Shown: positions 34,557 through 43,992 of the stretch, piece by piece
Layout of the letters: each line of letters begins with the position of its first letter
How positions within the stretch are numbered: the stretch's first letter is position 1
Source: Bombiscardovia apis
GTDB taxonomy: Bacteria > Actinomycetota > Actinomycetes > Actinomycetales > Bifidobacteriaceae
Assembly: GCF_033095945.1 (NCBI RefSeq)
Contig: NZ_AP026800.1
Coordinates: 930,001-994,000 of the forward strand
Reading direction: 5' to 3'
Length of the DNA stretch: 64,000 nt
Made by a program: the position numbers and the translations under genes
The notes under the pieces: model-generated
What the model was told of the DNA's origin: nothing
Seen by the model: the letters and a program-made list of their open reading frames with translations, nothing else
Databases searched by the model: none

Positions 34557-35228
34557 ATGGCTCTATCAAGCTCTCAAGACCTGCATTCGTCATTGTCAGC
34601 CTTGGGGCAGGCTGCGCAAGACAAGAACTCACAATACGCAGTTCAAGGACAGCTATTCTCCATGTCGGGAGATGAAAAGGTCACTAGGGGATACCGCGGT
34701 TCGGTAGCCTCTGAAGTTGCTGGTATCACATACCGACAGCTCGATTATTGGGCTCGCAAACAGATCATGGAGCCGTCCATCACACAATCACACGGCTCTG
34801 GTTCACGGCGTCTGTATTCTTTTAAAGACATCGTTATTTTGGCTGTATTAAAGCATCTGCTAGATATCGGCGTAAACCTGCCTAATGCTACTGCGGCAGT
34901 TGATTTCTTGACGCAGAAGTCGGTTGCACAGTTGGAAACTGTGACTATCGTGTGCGATGGCGACCAGGTGATTGACTGTCAGAGTTCTGATCAGCTCTTT
35001 GAAATTATGACTTCGGGCAAGGCTGTTTTTGCTATGGCGGTGGCCAGCATTTGGCAGCAGGTCCAGATGGATTTGGCTGAGGAAGATTACGTGGATCTCG
35101 ACGAAGAGTCTGAGTTCTGGGGTAAGCTGCGTCGACCGCTGGAGGAGATGGCGATTGAGCGCCTGCGTCAGCGTATTGAGCGTCAGCAGGTTGAACACCG
35201 TGAGTTTGCATCAATGCACTTCGCATAA
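34557..35228 (+). CDS. MerR-family regulator (Rv1828-like)
   Basis: A 223-aa DNA-binding protein. The MerR helix-turn-helix is SEVAGITYRQLDYWARK followed by GSRRLYSFKDIVILAVLKHLLDIGV. The C-terminal half is a helical effector or dimerisation region with no cysteine metal site. In mycobacteria the ortholog (Rv1828) lies downstream of garA exactly as here. GAAGGGA precedes the ATG. A strong terminator follows at 35242, closing the cluster that began near rpe. Confidence 0.87.
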   Translation: MALSSSQDLHSSLSALGQAAQDKNSQYAVQGQLFSMSGDEKVTRGYRGSVASEVAGITYRQLDYWARKQIMEPSITQSHGSGSRRLYSFKDIVILAVLKHLLDIGVNLPNATAAVDFLTQKSVAQLETVTIVCDGDQVIDCQSSDQLFEIMTSGKAVFAMAVASIWQQVQMDLAEEDYVDLDEESEFWGKLRRPLEEMAIERLRQRIERQQVEHREFASMHFA

Positions 35229-35241
35229 GCATTTGGTTGAG

Positions 35242-35277
35242 CACAAAAGCGCACACGCATCTTGCGGTGCGCTTTTG
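35242..35277 (+). terminator. Terminator after the MerR gene
   Basis: CAAAAGCGCAC pairs with GTGCGCTTTTG across a 12-base loop; the second arm supplies the T-run. Confidence 0.78.
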
Positions 35278-35469
35278 CATATCTGGCGTAAGATTGTGCC
35301 GAGCTCATGTGTACAGGATTGATGGGGGTGGTGTTGTGCGCCAGACAAGGAATAGGGCTGCGCTTTGAATTAAAAGTAATTTGACATAACGTACATTATC
35401 GGCGTTTGTGGGTGTGGGAGAACTGCGAGACAATCTTGTAAAGTGACGTTCTTGGCTCAGACTACAGAA

Positions 35470-35524
35470 AAGCCACGATACAGAAAAGCCACGGTACTGA
35501 AGCTGTACAACTGTATCGTGGCTT
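35470..35524 (-). terminator. Hairpin with duplicated left arm, end of HAD gene
   Basis: A perfect 14-bp inverted repeat (AAGCCACGATACAG and its complement) encloses a second, near-identical copy of one arm (AGCCACGGTAC). On the minus strand either copy can pair, and each arm ends in TTTTCTG, giving two alternative terminator structures after the HAD gene at 35546. The 260-base gap around it holds no gene; TTGACA at 35381 has no matching -10. Confidence 0.6.
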
Positions 35525-35545
35525 ATCGTGACCGCCGAGGTCTTA

Positions 35546-36259
35546 CTACTTAAAGTAACACTGAACGGTATCAGACAATGCGCTGACCTGATCGATTACA
35601 TGATAGCAACCGTGTTCAGATAGTTCTTTATCTTCTGCATAGCCCCAGCCGCAGCCTAAACAATCTAAACCGAGCGCTCGAGCTCCGTCAGCGTCCGTCC
35701 AGCGGTCGCCGACCATCAGAGCCCGATCTCCAGCTTGTGTATCGAATTCAAGCTGGTCAAAGCCATACTGGATGACCTGGTCTTTGTTGCTGCGGGATGA
35801 ATCTCGACTGGCGCCGAAAATATCATCTACCAAGGATGCGATGCCGAAATGTTCGCACACAGGTACTGCTTGGTATTCCGGCTTGCAGGTTGCGATAGAT
35901 AAGCGATAACCCGCCTCCCTCAATGTTCTCAGCTGTTCTGGTATGCCTTCGTAGACAGTACAGCACAGCCGTCCTGGCACCATTTGCCCTGGATGATTAG
36001 GATCGTCAAAGGCTGCAATATCGTTGTAATACTTGCGATAAATGTCAATACCAGGCTGAATGAGTGTTTCATCTACGCCATTGATTCGTAAAGATTCTGC
36101 TATGGAAGGTCCAATAAAGCGGTGTAAAGCAGCTTCCGAAGGCACAGTAAGATTCAGCTCTTCAAAAATCTTGCGCACACAGGCCAAAATACCCGGGTCC
36201 GAAGCTGTCAAGGTACCATCTAAATCGAGTAGAACAATCTTTCGACCTGTAGGATTCAT
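35546..36259 (-). CDS. HAD-family hydrolase (phosphoglycolate phosphatase-like)
   Basis: A 237-aa haloacid dehalogenase-type phosphatase. Motif I is VLLDLDGTLTAS at residues 9-20, motif III involves SSRSNKDQVIQ and motif IV is MVGDRWTDADGA. The helical cap between motifs I and II marks subclass I, as in phosphoglycolate phosphatase or pyrophosphatase PpaX. The exact substrate cannot be inferred. It lies 16 bases downstream of rbpA on the same strand, so the two may be co-transcribed. Confidence 0.84.
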   Translation of the reverse strand: MNPTGRKIVLLDLDGTLTASDPGILACVRKIFEELNLTVPSEAALHRFIGPSIAESLRINGVDETLIQPGIDIYRKYYNDIAAFDDPNHPGQMVPGRLCCTVYEGIPEQLRTLREAGYRLSIATCKPEYQAVPVCEHFGIASLVDDIFGASRDSSRSNKDQVIQYGFDQLEFDTQAGDRALMVGDRWTDADGARALGLDCLGCGWGYAEDKELSEHGCYHVIDQVSALSDTVQCYFK

Positions 36260-36275
36260 AATTTGGGCTATTACC

Positions 36276-36629
36276 TTACTCGTAGTCTGGGAACCAACCC
36301 TCGCGGTGCATCTTCAAACGCTTGTCTAAGACGACTTTGAGGTCTTCTTCGCTGCGACGCTCCATCAGCATGTCCCAATGGGTACGCGTTGGCTTACCGG
36401 CGTGGGCTTGCTCAATTTCTTCTTCATCTTCACCTTCACGCACGGCAATCTGACCGCAGCGGCACTCCCATTCGTCTGGAACTTCTGCACCGTCTGCGAG
36501 TGGCAGAATGGTACGGTGGCCGTTCGGGCAGATATAAGCTACCTCCCGGCGAGGAGCAAAATCGACGTTCTCATCGGACTCCAGTGATTTTGCGCCAATA
36601 CTCATACCGCGAAGACTGCGTTCAGCCAT
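36276..36629 (-). CDS. rbpA: RNA polymerase-binding protein RbpA
   Basis: A 117-aa actinobacterial transcription factor that binds the housekeeping sigma factor and stabilises the open complex. MAERSLRGMSIGAKSLESD at the N-terminus, the core VAYICPNGHRTILP with later CRCGQ, and the C-terminal sigma-interaction segment HWDMLMERRSEEDL match the family. It is strong evidence that the host is an actinobacterium. Confidence 0.94.
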   Translation of the reverse strand: MAERSLRGMSIGAKSLESDENVDFAPRREVAYICPNGHRTILPLADGAEVPDEWECRCGQIAVREGEDEEEIEQAHAGKPTRTHWDMLMERRSEEDLKVVLDKRLKMHREGWFPDYE

Positions 36630-36716
36630 ACTTCCTCCATGTCAACATCGTGCATCATGCAACTACTTCCAAGCTACAGAACAGCTAGGACCTTGATATT
36701 ATTCCCAAGCATTATT

Positions 36717-39317
36717 TCAGTCTACGCCCGTATAAGCCACAATACCGCGATTAATTAAATCTACAGCCTGTCGTGCGCGTTGGGCAAGTTCTTTCGAATC
36801 ATTGTCCAGATACGGTTCAATCTGGCCAATCTGGCGCAAAACATCAGTCAACCGTTTGGCATTGCGCACGAAGTCACCAGCGGTTAAATCCGTACCTGCC
36901 AAAACACGCGCTAGACTCTCTCCCCCCGCCCACTCGTACATGATCTCAGCCAAGCCGAAATCGAGTTCCGGTAATTCTCTAGAGAGTCCGGCCTCCTCGC
37001 AAGCTAAAGCCACATTTTTCCAGATACCTTGCATATCTTCCGTGGCCACTGCCATACCGTCTGCTGGTCTGCCGGGATAGGTGGCTGTTCGGGCGCTCAC
37101 CCCTCCCCTACGCGACTCGTAAACCAATCCTGAGACGACTCCGCACAGCTCTTTCGGTTCCAAATGATCGAGGACGCCACTGCGCAAAGTTTGGGCCAAT
37201 ACCAAGTCTTGCTCGCTATAGATGCGGCGCAACAGTTGGCCGTTCTGCGTCAGGCGGTAGTCGTTGGTCCAGCTGAAATTGTCTTCTGTCCCAATGTGGT
37301 TTTCCACCTGTCGTAGATAACCTAAGCGTAGCAAAATCTGGCATATCCTATCGAACTGCCGGGCAACTGATCCAGTACGTGAAGCATACCTATCTTGGGC
37401 GAGTTCCAATTCATGTCGCTCACGAATCCACCTGCGCATCCACTTCATGTGGTCTTGCAAATGCGCACAATCGCGGCAGGGATGCTCCTGCTCAGACTCT
37501 TTCAGTTCCGCAATTTTGTGTTCGAGAGAGGCATAGGCGTCACGACGTTCGGTTTCAGAGCTGAACACCATGCGTTTCAATGACCGCCGGCCCTTCTTTT
37601 GGGTACACGACAGAGAGTCCCGTATCAAAGCGAATTGCGCGATATCACCCTTGCTGCAGTGAGCCGCCTGCTCATAGCCGTTCATAGCCTCTTGGAGGCG
37701 TGCGATCTGTCCTTCAAGCTCGGCAGCAGACTCATTAGCTTCCCACTGCGCAAAGGAGTGTGCCAGGGTATTACGAGCAGTTTCATAATCGCTTGAATTA
37801 AGTAAGTTCACCGCCATGTTGAAAGTCGGTCGGAAACTCGAATGCAGGGGGTAGACGCGCTTACTGGAAAGGGACGCCATCGTTTCTGGCCTGAAACCCT
37901 GATGGTCTACCACAATCGCGTGACCGATGGAGTCTATGCCACGCCGCCCGGCTCGCCCCGTCAGCTGGGTAAACTCCCCGGGAGTGAGCGGGACATGGCC
38001 AGTGCCATCGAACTTTTCTAGCTTTTCGACAACAACACATTTCGCTGGCATGTTGATACCTAGAGCCAAGGTTTCCGTGGCAAAAACGGCCTTGACAAGA
38101 CCTAGCTCAAAGAGGTGTTCGACCACCTGCCGGAAAAGAGTAATAACTCCAGCATGGTGTGCCGCAAAGCCTTGTTCTAGCGCGAATCGGAACTGTGAAT
38201 AGCCCAGAGCCTGCAAGTCGCTGTGACTGAGTTGGCCTTGGACCATGCCGTCCACAATGCGCCGAATCCGACGGGCTTCATCATCTGTAGTGAGCTGTAG
38301 ACCAGCGTCGAGACACTGCTTTACAGCTTGGTCGCATCCTGTGCGGGAGAAAATGAAATAGATGCCAGGCAGCATACCCATATAGTCCAGTTCGTCAATG
38401 ACGGCCCAACGTTTAGGAGTGTGCCTGTTGGGTTGACGAGTTCCCCCGCCATCGCGTCGATTGCCACGGTTAGGCCTGCGGCGCCCCGGACGATCTCGAT
38501 TGATGCGACGTTGAGCGAAGGAATCGAGCTGGCTGAGTCGTGAAACAAGAAAAGGATTGATCTTAAGCGATTGCTTCTTAGCCTCGCTGGAATTATAAAG
38601 ATCAATAACTTCTGGCTCAGTTTCAGCGTCTGTTTGAATAATAACGTGCTGTTCCAGAGGAACTGGTCGCTTCTCGGAAACAACCAGTTTAGTTTTGCCT
38701 CGTACCGAAGCTATCCAACGCGAAAAATCCTCCACATTCGACACAGTTGCTGATAAACCCACAATTTTGACCGAATCGGGCAAGTGAATAATCACTTCTT
38801 CCCACACAGGGCCTCGGAAACGATCGGCTAGATAGTGGACTTCGTCCAAAATGACATACCGTAGTGCGCTCAATGTTGTCGAGCGTTCGTAGAGCATGTT
38901 GCGCAACACTTCAGTGGTCATCACGATGATGTCAGCATCGGCGTTAATCGAGGTGTCTCCGGTAAGCAAGCCGACCTTGTGCTCACCATAGAGATTGACT
39001 AAGTCATGGTATTTTTGGTTACTCAACGCCTTAATTGGTGTGGTATAAAAAGCCTTAACATTCTGCTCTTGTGCTAGAAAGACAGCGAAATCGGCGATAA
39101 TAGTTTTGCCAGCACCTGTCGGAGCAGCTACTAAAACGTTATTGCCTGCTTCAAGGTCGTCGATAGCAGTTAGCTGGAAACTGTCGAGTTCAAAAGGTAA
39201 ACCTAGTTCAAATCGTCCAGCAGCTGTTCCGGTGTGCTGCTGCCTCATCCGGAAATTAGCGTAGCGCTGGGCTGCATTCTCATAATCTGCAGTTATCGTC
39301 TTCGTCTGTTCTCTCAT
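36717..39317 (-). CDS. helY: HelY-type DEAD/DExH-box helicase
   Basis: An 866-aa Ski2/Mtr4-like superfamily 2 helicase. Motif I is AAPTGAGKT near residue 70, motif II ILDEVHYL, motif III GLSATV and motif VI QLTGRAGRRG. The C-terminal DSHCT-type domain (residues about 680-866) ends VAYTGVD. The ATG at 39317 follows AGGAAGAGC; the longer frame to 39371 lacks a good site. HelY is thought to act in RNA turnover. It sits downstream of pafBC, as in other actinobacteria. Confidence 0.9.
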   Translation of the reverse strand: MREQTKTITADYENAAQRYANFRMRQQHTGTAAGRFELGLPFELDSFQLTAIDDLEAGNNVLVAAPTGAGKTIIADFAVFLAQEQNVKAFYTTPIKALSNQKYHDLVNLYGEHKVGLLTGDTSINADADIIVMTTEVLRNMLYERSTTLSALRYVILDEVHYLADRFRGPVWEEVIIHLPDSVKIVGLSATVSNVEDFSRWIASVRGKTKLVVSEKRPVPLEQHVIIQTDAETEPEVIDLYNSSEAKKQSLKINPFLVSRLSQLDSFAQRRINRDRPGRRRPNRGNRRDGGGTRQPNRHTPKRWAVIDELDYMGMLPGIYFIFSRTGCDQAVKQCLDAGLQLTTDDEARRIRRIVDGMVQGQLSHSDLQALGYSQFRFALEQGFAAHHAGVITLFRQVVEHLFELGLVKAVFATETLALGINMPAKCVVVEKLEKFDGTGHVPLTPGEFTQLTGRAGRRGIDSIGHAIVVDHQGFRPETMASLSSKRVYPLHSSFRPTFNMAVNLLNSSDYETARNTLAHSFAQWEANESAAELEGQIARLQEAMNGYEQAAHCSKGDIAQFALIRDSLSCTQKKGRRSLKRMVFSSETERRDAYASLEHKIAELKESEQEHPCRDCAHLQDHMKWMRRWIRERHELELAQDRYASRTGSVARQFDRICQILLRLGYLRQVENHIGTEDNFSWTNDYRLTQNGQLLRRIYSEQDLVLAQTLRSGVLDHLEPKELCGVVSGLVYESRRGGVSARTATYPGRPADGMAVATEDMQGIWKNVALACEEAGLSRELPELDFGLAEIMYEWAGGESLARVLAGTDLTAGDFVRNAKRLTDVLRQIGQIEPYLDNDSKELAQRARQAVDLINRGIVAYTGVD

Positions 39318-39475
39318 GCTCTTCCTGGAGGATGTACCGCTAAAATGCTCAGTTTTTGGCTCCCGACGCAATGCGAAAGCGACGTAAATGGTGGATCTTT
39401 ACAGCCGAAACAGGCAATTTCGGCTGTACGTACCCGGTGCAGAGTCGAAATTCTAAGAACCTCTACCCTACCAGT

Positions 39476-39790
39476 TCATTCGTTAAAGTGCGCCCAGTCG
39501 GCCCACTTCATCTCATGGCGCACCCGAGTTTGAGCTTTACGTTCGATTACTCGCTTATGCGCTTGGGCATATCTGTCTGAAGAGGCTGAAAGCGGCTGCG
39601 TAAAAGCAGGAGTTTCATCAGCTTGGGTCGGCTCCGTTTGCTGAGCAGCACTGAGTCGTTGCTGAATAGCGGCAGCGAGAGACGTGGCCACACGCGAGGC
39701 ATCTCGTGCCCTACGGAAGACATACATAGCACCACAGACGAGCATGACTAGCATGAACACTACCAAGATTGGCCAAATCCAACCGGTCAT
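39476..39790 (-). CDS. Single-pass membrane protein in the tatA position
   Basis: A 104-aa protein: one N-terminal helix (WIWPILVVFMLVMLVCGAMYVF), a basic segment and a polar tail rich in Ala, Gln and Glu, ending in charged residues. GAGGAGGT four bases before the ATG makes it a convincing gene. It has no FG hinge typical of TatA, although tatA often lies between pafC and helY in actinobacteria. Its function is unknown. Confidence 0.72.
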   Translation of the reverse strand: MTGWIWPILVVFMLVMLVCGAMYVFRRARDASRVATSLAAAIQQRLSAAQQTEPTQADETPAFTQPLSASSDRYAQAHKRVIERKAQTRVRHEMKWADWAHFNE

Positions 39791-39838
39791 TACTACCTCC
39801 TCACTGCAACGTAATTGGCATGTCCCCCGACTGTGGCC

Positions 39839-41809
39839 TTACGCTCCTTCTTCAGCGTTTTCTTTAATGATGCTGAGCTCTCGCTGAGCCCGTGCAAGAA
39901 TCATTTTGCGCAAAGTTTCAGGAGCCACAGCGCTGATATGGCGGGCGTGAGCGATGCAGAATGCCACAAACCACGAGTCAGATGACATCGTAACGTGAAC
40001 CTTCTGCCCCTCTCCGCAAGGCTCAACACTGGCTCCAGGAAGCGACTTGATGAACGGCAAGTCTGGAGTGTCAGTAATAAACACCGCCGCAGTACCGTAG
40101 TCAAAACTCCATTTGCGCAACTCACTCACCGGTACATCTGGAATATCGAGTTTGGTGCTGGGCGAGACAATATCGCCATGCTCAATACGAGATAGACGCA
40201 AAACCTGCCACTGACGGTCTCTACCAGTACCCTTCTTCAAATGCTGAGCTTTAGCCTTACCAGTCTTGGGATAGGCATCTTTCTCCGCACTTGTTCCCTT
40301 GGCAGCGTCACCGATGTCGGTCCACACTGCGGCATAATAGCGACCCTCGTCAACAAAAATCTTCGCCGGCGCAACTACCTTGCGCCGAGTGCGGCCAGCG
40401 CCGTCGGTGTATTCCATGTCGAGCAGAGATTCGGTGTTGATAGCACTCTTCACGACGGAAAAAATGGGAGGTTCTGTCTCATAACCAGTCAAAGACAGCC
40501 AAGGTGTATCTCCCGGACCTACGTGGCTACGTAAACGCTGGTAGAGCGTCTCAGCTTGCTCACGTGACTGTTCAGTCATGAGCGGCGAATGCGCAAGGTA
40601 ATTGAGCGAAGCAGTAAGCATGCTCAGATACTGAGGAGAGATGCCAGCTAAACGCTCCAAGCCTAGCGAATTTGTGGCAGATACAATCCCAGATTCATCG
40701 AGCAAGGTCCAGTCAATATCGAAGAACTGGCTGCCAGCCATTTCGCCATCATCTGAGACCGTAGTCAACGTATTGATGTCTTTATGGATGATGTTCACAA
40801 ACTTTTTGAGCTCATCGTCCGAGTGTGGCGTGCCAATGAAGCGTTCTGCCAGTTCAGCCAGGGAGAACTCCTCACCCAGATGCGCTGAAAGAAACAGCAT
40901 TAAGCGCAACCTACGGTCTACCTCAGAGCCAGTTTGGAAAGCACTAGAGCTCTTACGAGGGTGCGGTTGATCCTGCTCTTCTTCGCTTATTTCTTTAACT
41001 TTGTTGTGTTCGAGTTCGGTTAGCTCAATGCGGCTAATAGTTGGAGACACGACTGTGGCCGCAGAAGCACTCATCGATTCGTCTGCCAGCTCGAAGTTAG
41101 CGGCCGCTTGCAGCCGACGGTGGAAAGCGTCTGCTGCTTCACGTGGGCTCACAATAGCAGAACCGGGATGCTCTAGGACGAACATGGCCAAATCGTCTGA
41201 ATCGGTGTAAGCCACGTTGATATGCTCACCGTCGACGTCGATAGTAGCGGCAAAACGGCGCGAATCAATGACCTTTACCAATGAATCCGGCAACTGCTGA
41301 GTGCCCAAACCGGGCGCAATGGAGTCCAAACCAAGCCCCGGAATTGGCACCTGGGGTACGCGTGGCGTGGTGCGCGAAACCGGTCGAGCTGGTTGAGAGG
41401 CCTCTTGCGACATGGAAATAGAACGAGCTAGGTAGTTGGCCGCTGCCAGAATCGGTAAATCTTCCTGTTCGAAGTGCATGCGAATACGCGGTTCATCGCC
41501 CAATTGCAGTCGGTAGGAAGCAAAATCCTGACCTTCTGACTTAGAAGAATACTCAGGTTGGCGCGATTCAATAGCAATGCCCATGGCAGCTAGCTTGGCA
41601 CGGTCGCGCTGGAACTGCTTAGCAAACGCAGCCTTGGCTGCCTGGTCAGCAAGCTCTCCATAGGAATCAGCGTAGGCTTTGACTCGCTGAGCAATCTGTC
41701 GAGAGGTAAGCCACTGGGGAAAAGCTGATGATAAAACGGCTAGGACATCTAATTCGTGCTTGCCCCATTTGTCCGAAAAGCGCCGCCTACCGTTCGTTCC
41801 CTCTGCCAT
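39839..41809 (-). CDS. pafBC: PafB-PafC fusion, WYL-domain transcriptional activator
   Basis: A 656-aa protein joining two copies of the helix-turn-helix plus WYL architecture. The first half begins with a winged HTH (DVLAVLSSAFPQWLTSRQIA), and the second starts near residue 295 (RLRLMLFLSAHLGEEFSLAEL). WYL-type segments with VVAPAKIFVDEGRYYAAVW lie near residue 505. PafBC is the LexA-independent activator of DNA-damage genes in mycobacteria, where PafB and PafC are separate. The AGGACTG site fits the ATG at 41809. Proteasome genes are not in this window. Confidence 0.82.
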   Translation of the reverse strand: MAEGTNGRRRFSDKWGKHELDVLAVLSSAFPQWLTSRQIAQRVKAYADSYGELADQAAKAAFAKQFQRDRAKLAAMGIAIESRQPEYSSKSEGQDFASYRLQLGDEPRIRMHFEQEDLPILAAANYLARSISMSQEASQPARPVSRTTPRVPQVPIPGLGLDSIAPGLGTQQLPDSLVKVIDSRRFAATIDVDGEHINVAYTDSDDLAMFVLEHPGSAIVSPREAADAFHRRLQAAANFELADESMSASAATVVSPTISRIELTELEHNKVKEISEEEQDQPHPRKSSSAFQTGSEVDRRLRLMLFLSAHLGEEFSLAELAERFIGTPHSDDELKKFVNIIHKDINTLTTVSDDGEMAGSQFFDIDWTLLDESGIVSATNSLGLERLAGISPQYLSMLTASLNYLAHSPLMTEQSREQAETLYQRLRSHVGPGDTPWLSLTGYETEPPIFSVVKSAINTESLLDMEYTDGAGRTRRKVVAPAKIFVDEGRYYAAVWTDIGDAAKGTSAEKDAYPKTGKAKAQHLKKGTGRDRQWQVLRLSRIEHGDIVSPSTKLDIPDVPVSELRKWSFDYGTAAVFITDTPDLPFIKSLPGASVEPCGEGQKVHVTMSSDSWFVAFCIAHARHISAVAPETLRKMILARAQRELSIIKENAEEGA

Positions 41810-41962
41810 CAGTCCTCGCGTATCATTAGCATATTAGTGTTAGTGTGCGTACTACACACACACCTCTATCATAGATTGTTTTCTGCGCTCTGGGTACCGG
41901 AATGTCCAAATCTTTCCGTCTTTTCTTGACGAGCTGATTCGCAATCGGCTTTTTCCCGGGGT

Positions 41963-43393
41963 TTACAGCCAATCGTCAGGTTCGACTCCCTGTGGCCCTA
42001 CAAACTGTCCGTTAGGAACGTAAGAGGGTTTGCCATTGTCTGGAAGTGAAGCATCCGCATACATGGTCACATCCCGGCCGAAGGTCCAATCCCCTTGAAT
42101 TGAGACTGAGTTTGCAGCCGCCAAGGTGGGCACACCGTAAGGGAAGCGATCGTTGAAATCGTTAATATTCTTGTAATAGCGCGGATCAAGCTCCACGTCG
42201 GGGAAGATGTAATTGCCGTCTTCCATCTCGTACGAATCCGTTAAATGGAAACGGTCCGAGCGCATAATAAACAAGTCGTCCGTAGTCTTTACCGGCAGGA
42301 AGCGCATACGATCCACCTGCACGCACGTGGCGCCGTCAAAGAGTGAAACGGCAGCGCCCATAGCGGTTTCTAGCTGAATTACATCTTGGGTGTCTGGGTC
42401 GGCTGGGTTCACGGTTTTTTTATTCACGATGACCGGAAGCGGCAGAATACCTTGATACTCGTCGAGTTTAGCCTTAAGAGCATCGATACGCACCCAAATA
42501 CTGTTTGTATTGAAATATGGGTGCTTGCGAATGCTCATCGCACTGTTTTTGTCTTGAGGATCAACCTGTGTCATTTCACGCAGGACTAAATGCCCGCTCT
42601 CGTTATCAATCACGAGATGGCCACCCTTGCGGTCAGCCTTGGTTCGTTGCGCCACCTCCAGCATGAAAGGCGAGCCGGACTGTGCAAAGTGCCCAGCCAA
42701 AGTCCTTGAGGGCCTAGCACCAAGGTTGTCGGAGTTAGAGATGAACAGATACTTCATACCGGCAGTCTGCAGCTTGTCGAGCAAACCCGATTCCCAAATA
42801 GTGCAGAACAAATCGCCGTGGCCTGGTGGACACCATTCCATTTCTGGGCTCTGCGGGTAAGAAACTGGCTCACCAGTCTCGGCAATAATCTTAGGCTCAG
42901 AGTGCTGGATGATTTCGACAGGAATATCACTCTGTTCAAAATGCTTATTGGCGCGCACAACGCGCATGGAATCAGCTGAAGTGCGGAATGAGTTCATCAG
43001 GGTCAGAGGCAGGGCAACTTCTTGGCGCTTACGAGCTGTTATAACCTGGCCCAAGATGATGTCGAGAAAACGCATTTGCCGGGCCTTATGTCGGCGCACG
43101 GGCAGCAGAGACTTGGCCTTCTCAAGGCCCATCGAAGTGCCAAGTCCACCGTTGAGCTTAAGGAAGGCGGTTTGTGAAAAAGCTTCGAGGGCATAATCCA
43201 TATCCATGGATTCGCGAATCTCATGGAAGGTTGGCACATCGCGTAAGGGACTAATGTCGCGCTCTCGTATGCAGGCCCCCACTTCCCCAGCGCTCCAAGT
43301 CTCGTATAAGCGCCGGAATTGAGCGATTGCGATGTCACTCATTTCTGCATTCTGCATCTTTGCTTGGCAGTGCGCAAAAGCCTCAGAATCCAT
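41963..43393 (-). CDS. UTP-glucose-1-phosphate uridylyltransferase, eukaryote-type (UDPGP family)
   Basis: A 476-aa enzyme of the UDPGP family, unrelated to GalU. The nucleotide-binding motif KLNGGLGTSMG is near residue 78, and WCPPGHGDLF and FISNSDNLGA follow at the active site. The C-terminal left-handed beta-helix part is recognisable from HNPRYYK-like DPRYYKNINDF onward. It makes UDP-glucose from UTP and glucose-1-P for the Leloir and lacto-N-biose pathways; this enzyme type is characteristic of bifidobacteria. AAGGAG precedes the ATG. It is transcribed away from the tRNA-Pro island. Confidence 0.9.
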   Translation of the reverse strand: MDSEAFAHCQAKMQNAEMSDIAIAQFRRLYETWSAGEVGACIRERDISPLRDVPTFHEIRESMDMDYALEAFSQTAFLKLNGGLGTSMGLEKAKSLLPVRRHKARQMRFLDIILGQVITARKRQEVALPLTLMNSFRTSADSMRVVRANKHFEQSDIPVEIIQHSEPKIIAETGEPVSYPQSPEMEWCPPGHGDLFCTIWESGLLDKLQTAGMKYLFISNSDNLGARPSRTLAGHFAQSGSPFMLEVAQRTKADRKGGHLVIDNESGHLVLREMTQVDPQDKNSAMSIRKHPYFNTNSIWVRIDALKAKLDEYQGILPLPVIVNKKTVNPADPDTQDVIQLETAMGAAVSLFDGATCVQVDRMRFLPVKTTDDLFIMRSDRFHLTDSYEMEDGNYIFPDVELDPRYYKNINDFNDRFPYGVPTLAAANSVSIQGDWTFGRDVTMYADASLPDNGKPSYVPNGQFVGPQGVEPDDWL

Positions 43394-43561
43394 GGGTCTC
43401 CTTTTCTAACGATACAAACCAGTGTAGCCGCACTCACACAAATTAACCAAGCGAACCGGTTTTTCACTGAACCGACAAAGAAATCCCAATCAGACGCGCC
43501 CAGCAATTGGCAAACAATCGACCTTGTGCTAATGTTTCCTATCGGTGCTTCTAGCACTGTT

Positions 43562-43636
<75 letters not shown>

Positions 43637-43647
43637 GAGATAGCAAC

Positions 43648-43679
43648 AATTCCAAGGCTTTCGGGCCTTGGAATTTTTT
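43648..43679 (+). terminator. Terminator of tRNA-Pro
   Basis: AATTCCAAGGC pairs with GCCTTGGAATT, then a run of T residues. A diverged copy of the same terminator follows the right attachment site at 53141. Confidence 0.85.
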
Positions 43680-43992
43680 GTATGCCCCCAATCGGGCACA
43701 TTTCGGGCACATCGTATTGGTCTTATGTGCCCGACTGGCTCATGTCGTCGGCTATGGTGCTCTCGGTCTCAGTCATCATCAGCAAAGACATCGGCCGTGC
43801 ATCTGGCAAGAGAATCCAGCTTCTTCAGCATCGTGTATGAGGAGCCTAAGCCGTGAACCGCAAGCCGGGCGCGGGGTTTTGCGTTCGACGCCGGCATGAC
43901 GTACACTCAATTGTGTTAGAAGCCGCCACTGCCTCTACTGCCTTTCGGGGCGGAATGCATACTATGGCGGTATTTTTTTACCTGGAGGGCAC
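43680..43992 (+). other. Left end of island with arm-type repeats
   Basis: Holds the 27-bp repeat (43688-43714) with two CGGGCACAT units and an inverted third unit, ATGTGCCCG, at 43725-43733. After that there is no intact gene. A short minus-strand reading frame here could be the last codons of a lost integrase, but I cannot support it by a motif. Confidence 0.5.
43688..43714 (+). repeat. 27-bp arm-type repeat, left copy
   Basis: Starts CCAATCGGGCACATTT and contains CGGGCACAT twice in tandem. An identical copy lies at 52940-52966 in the same orientation near the right end. Confidence 0.8.
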
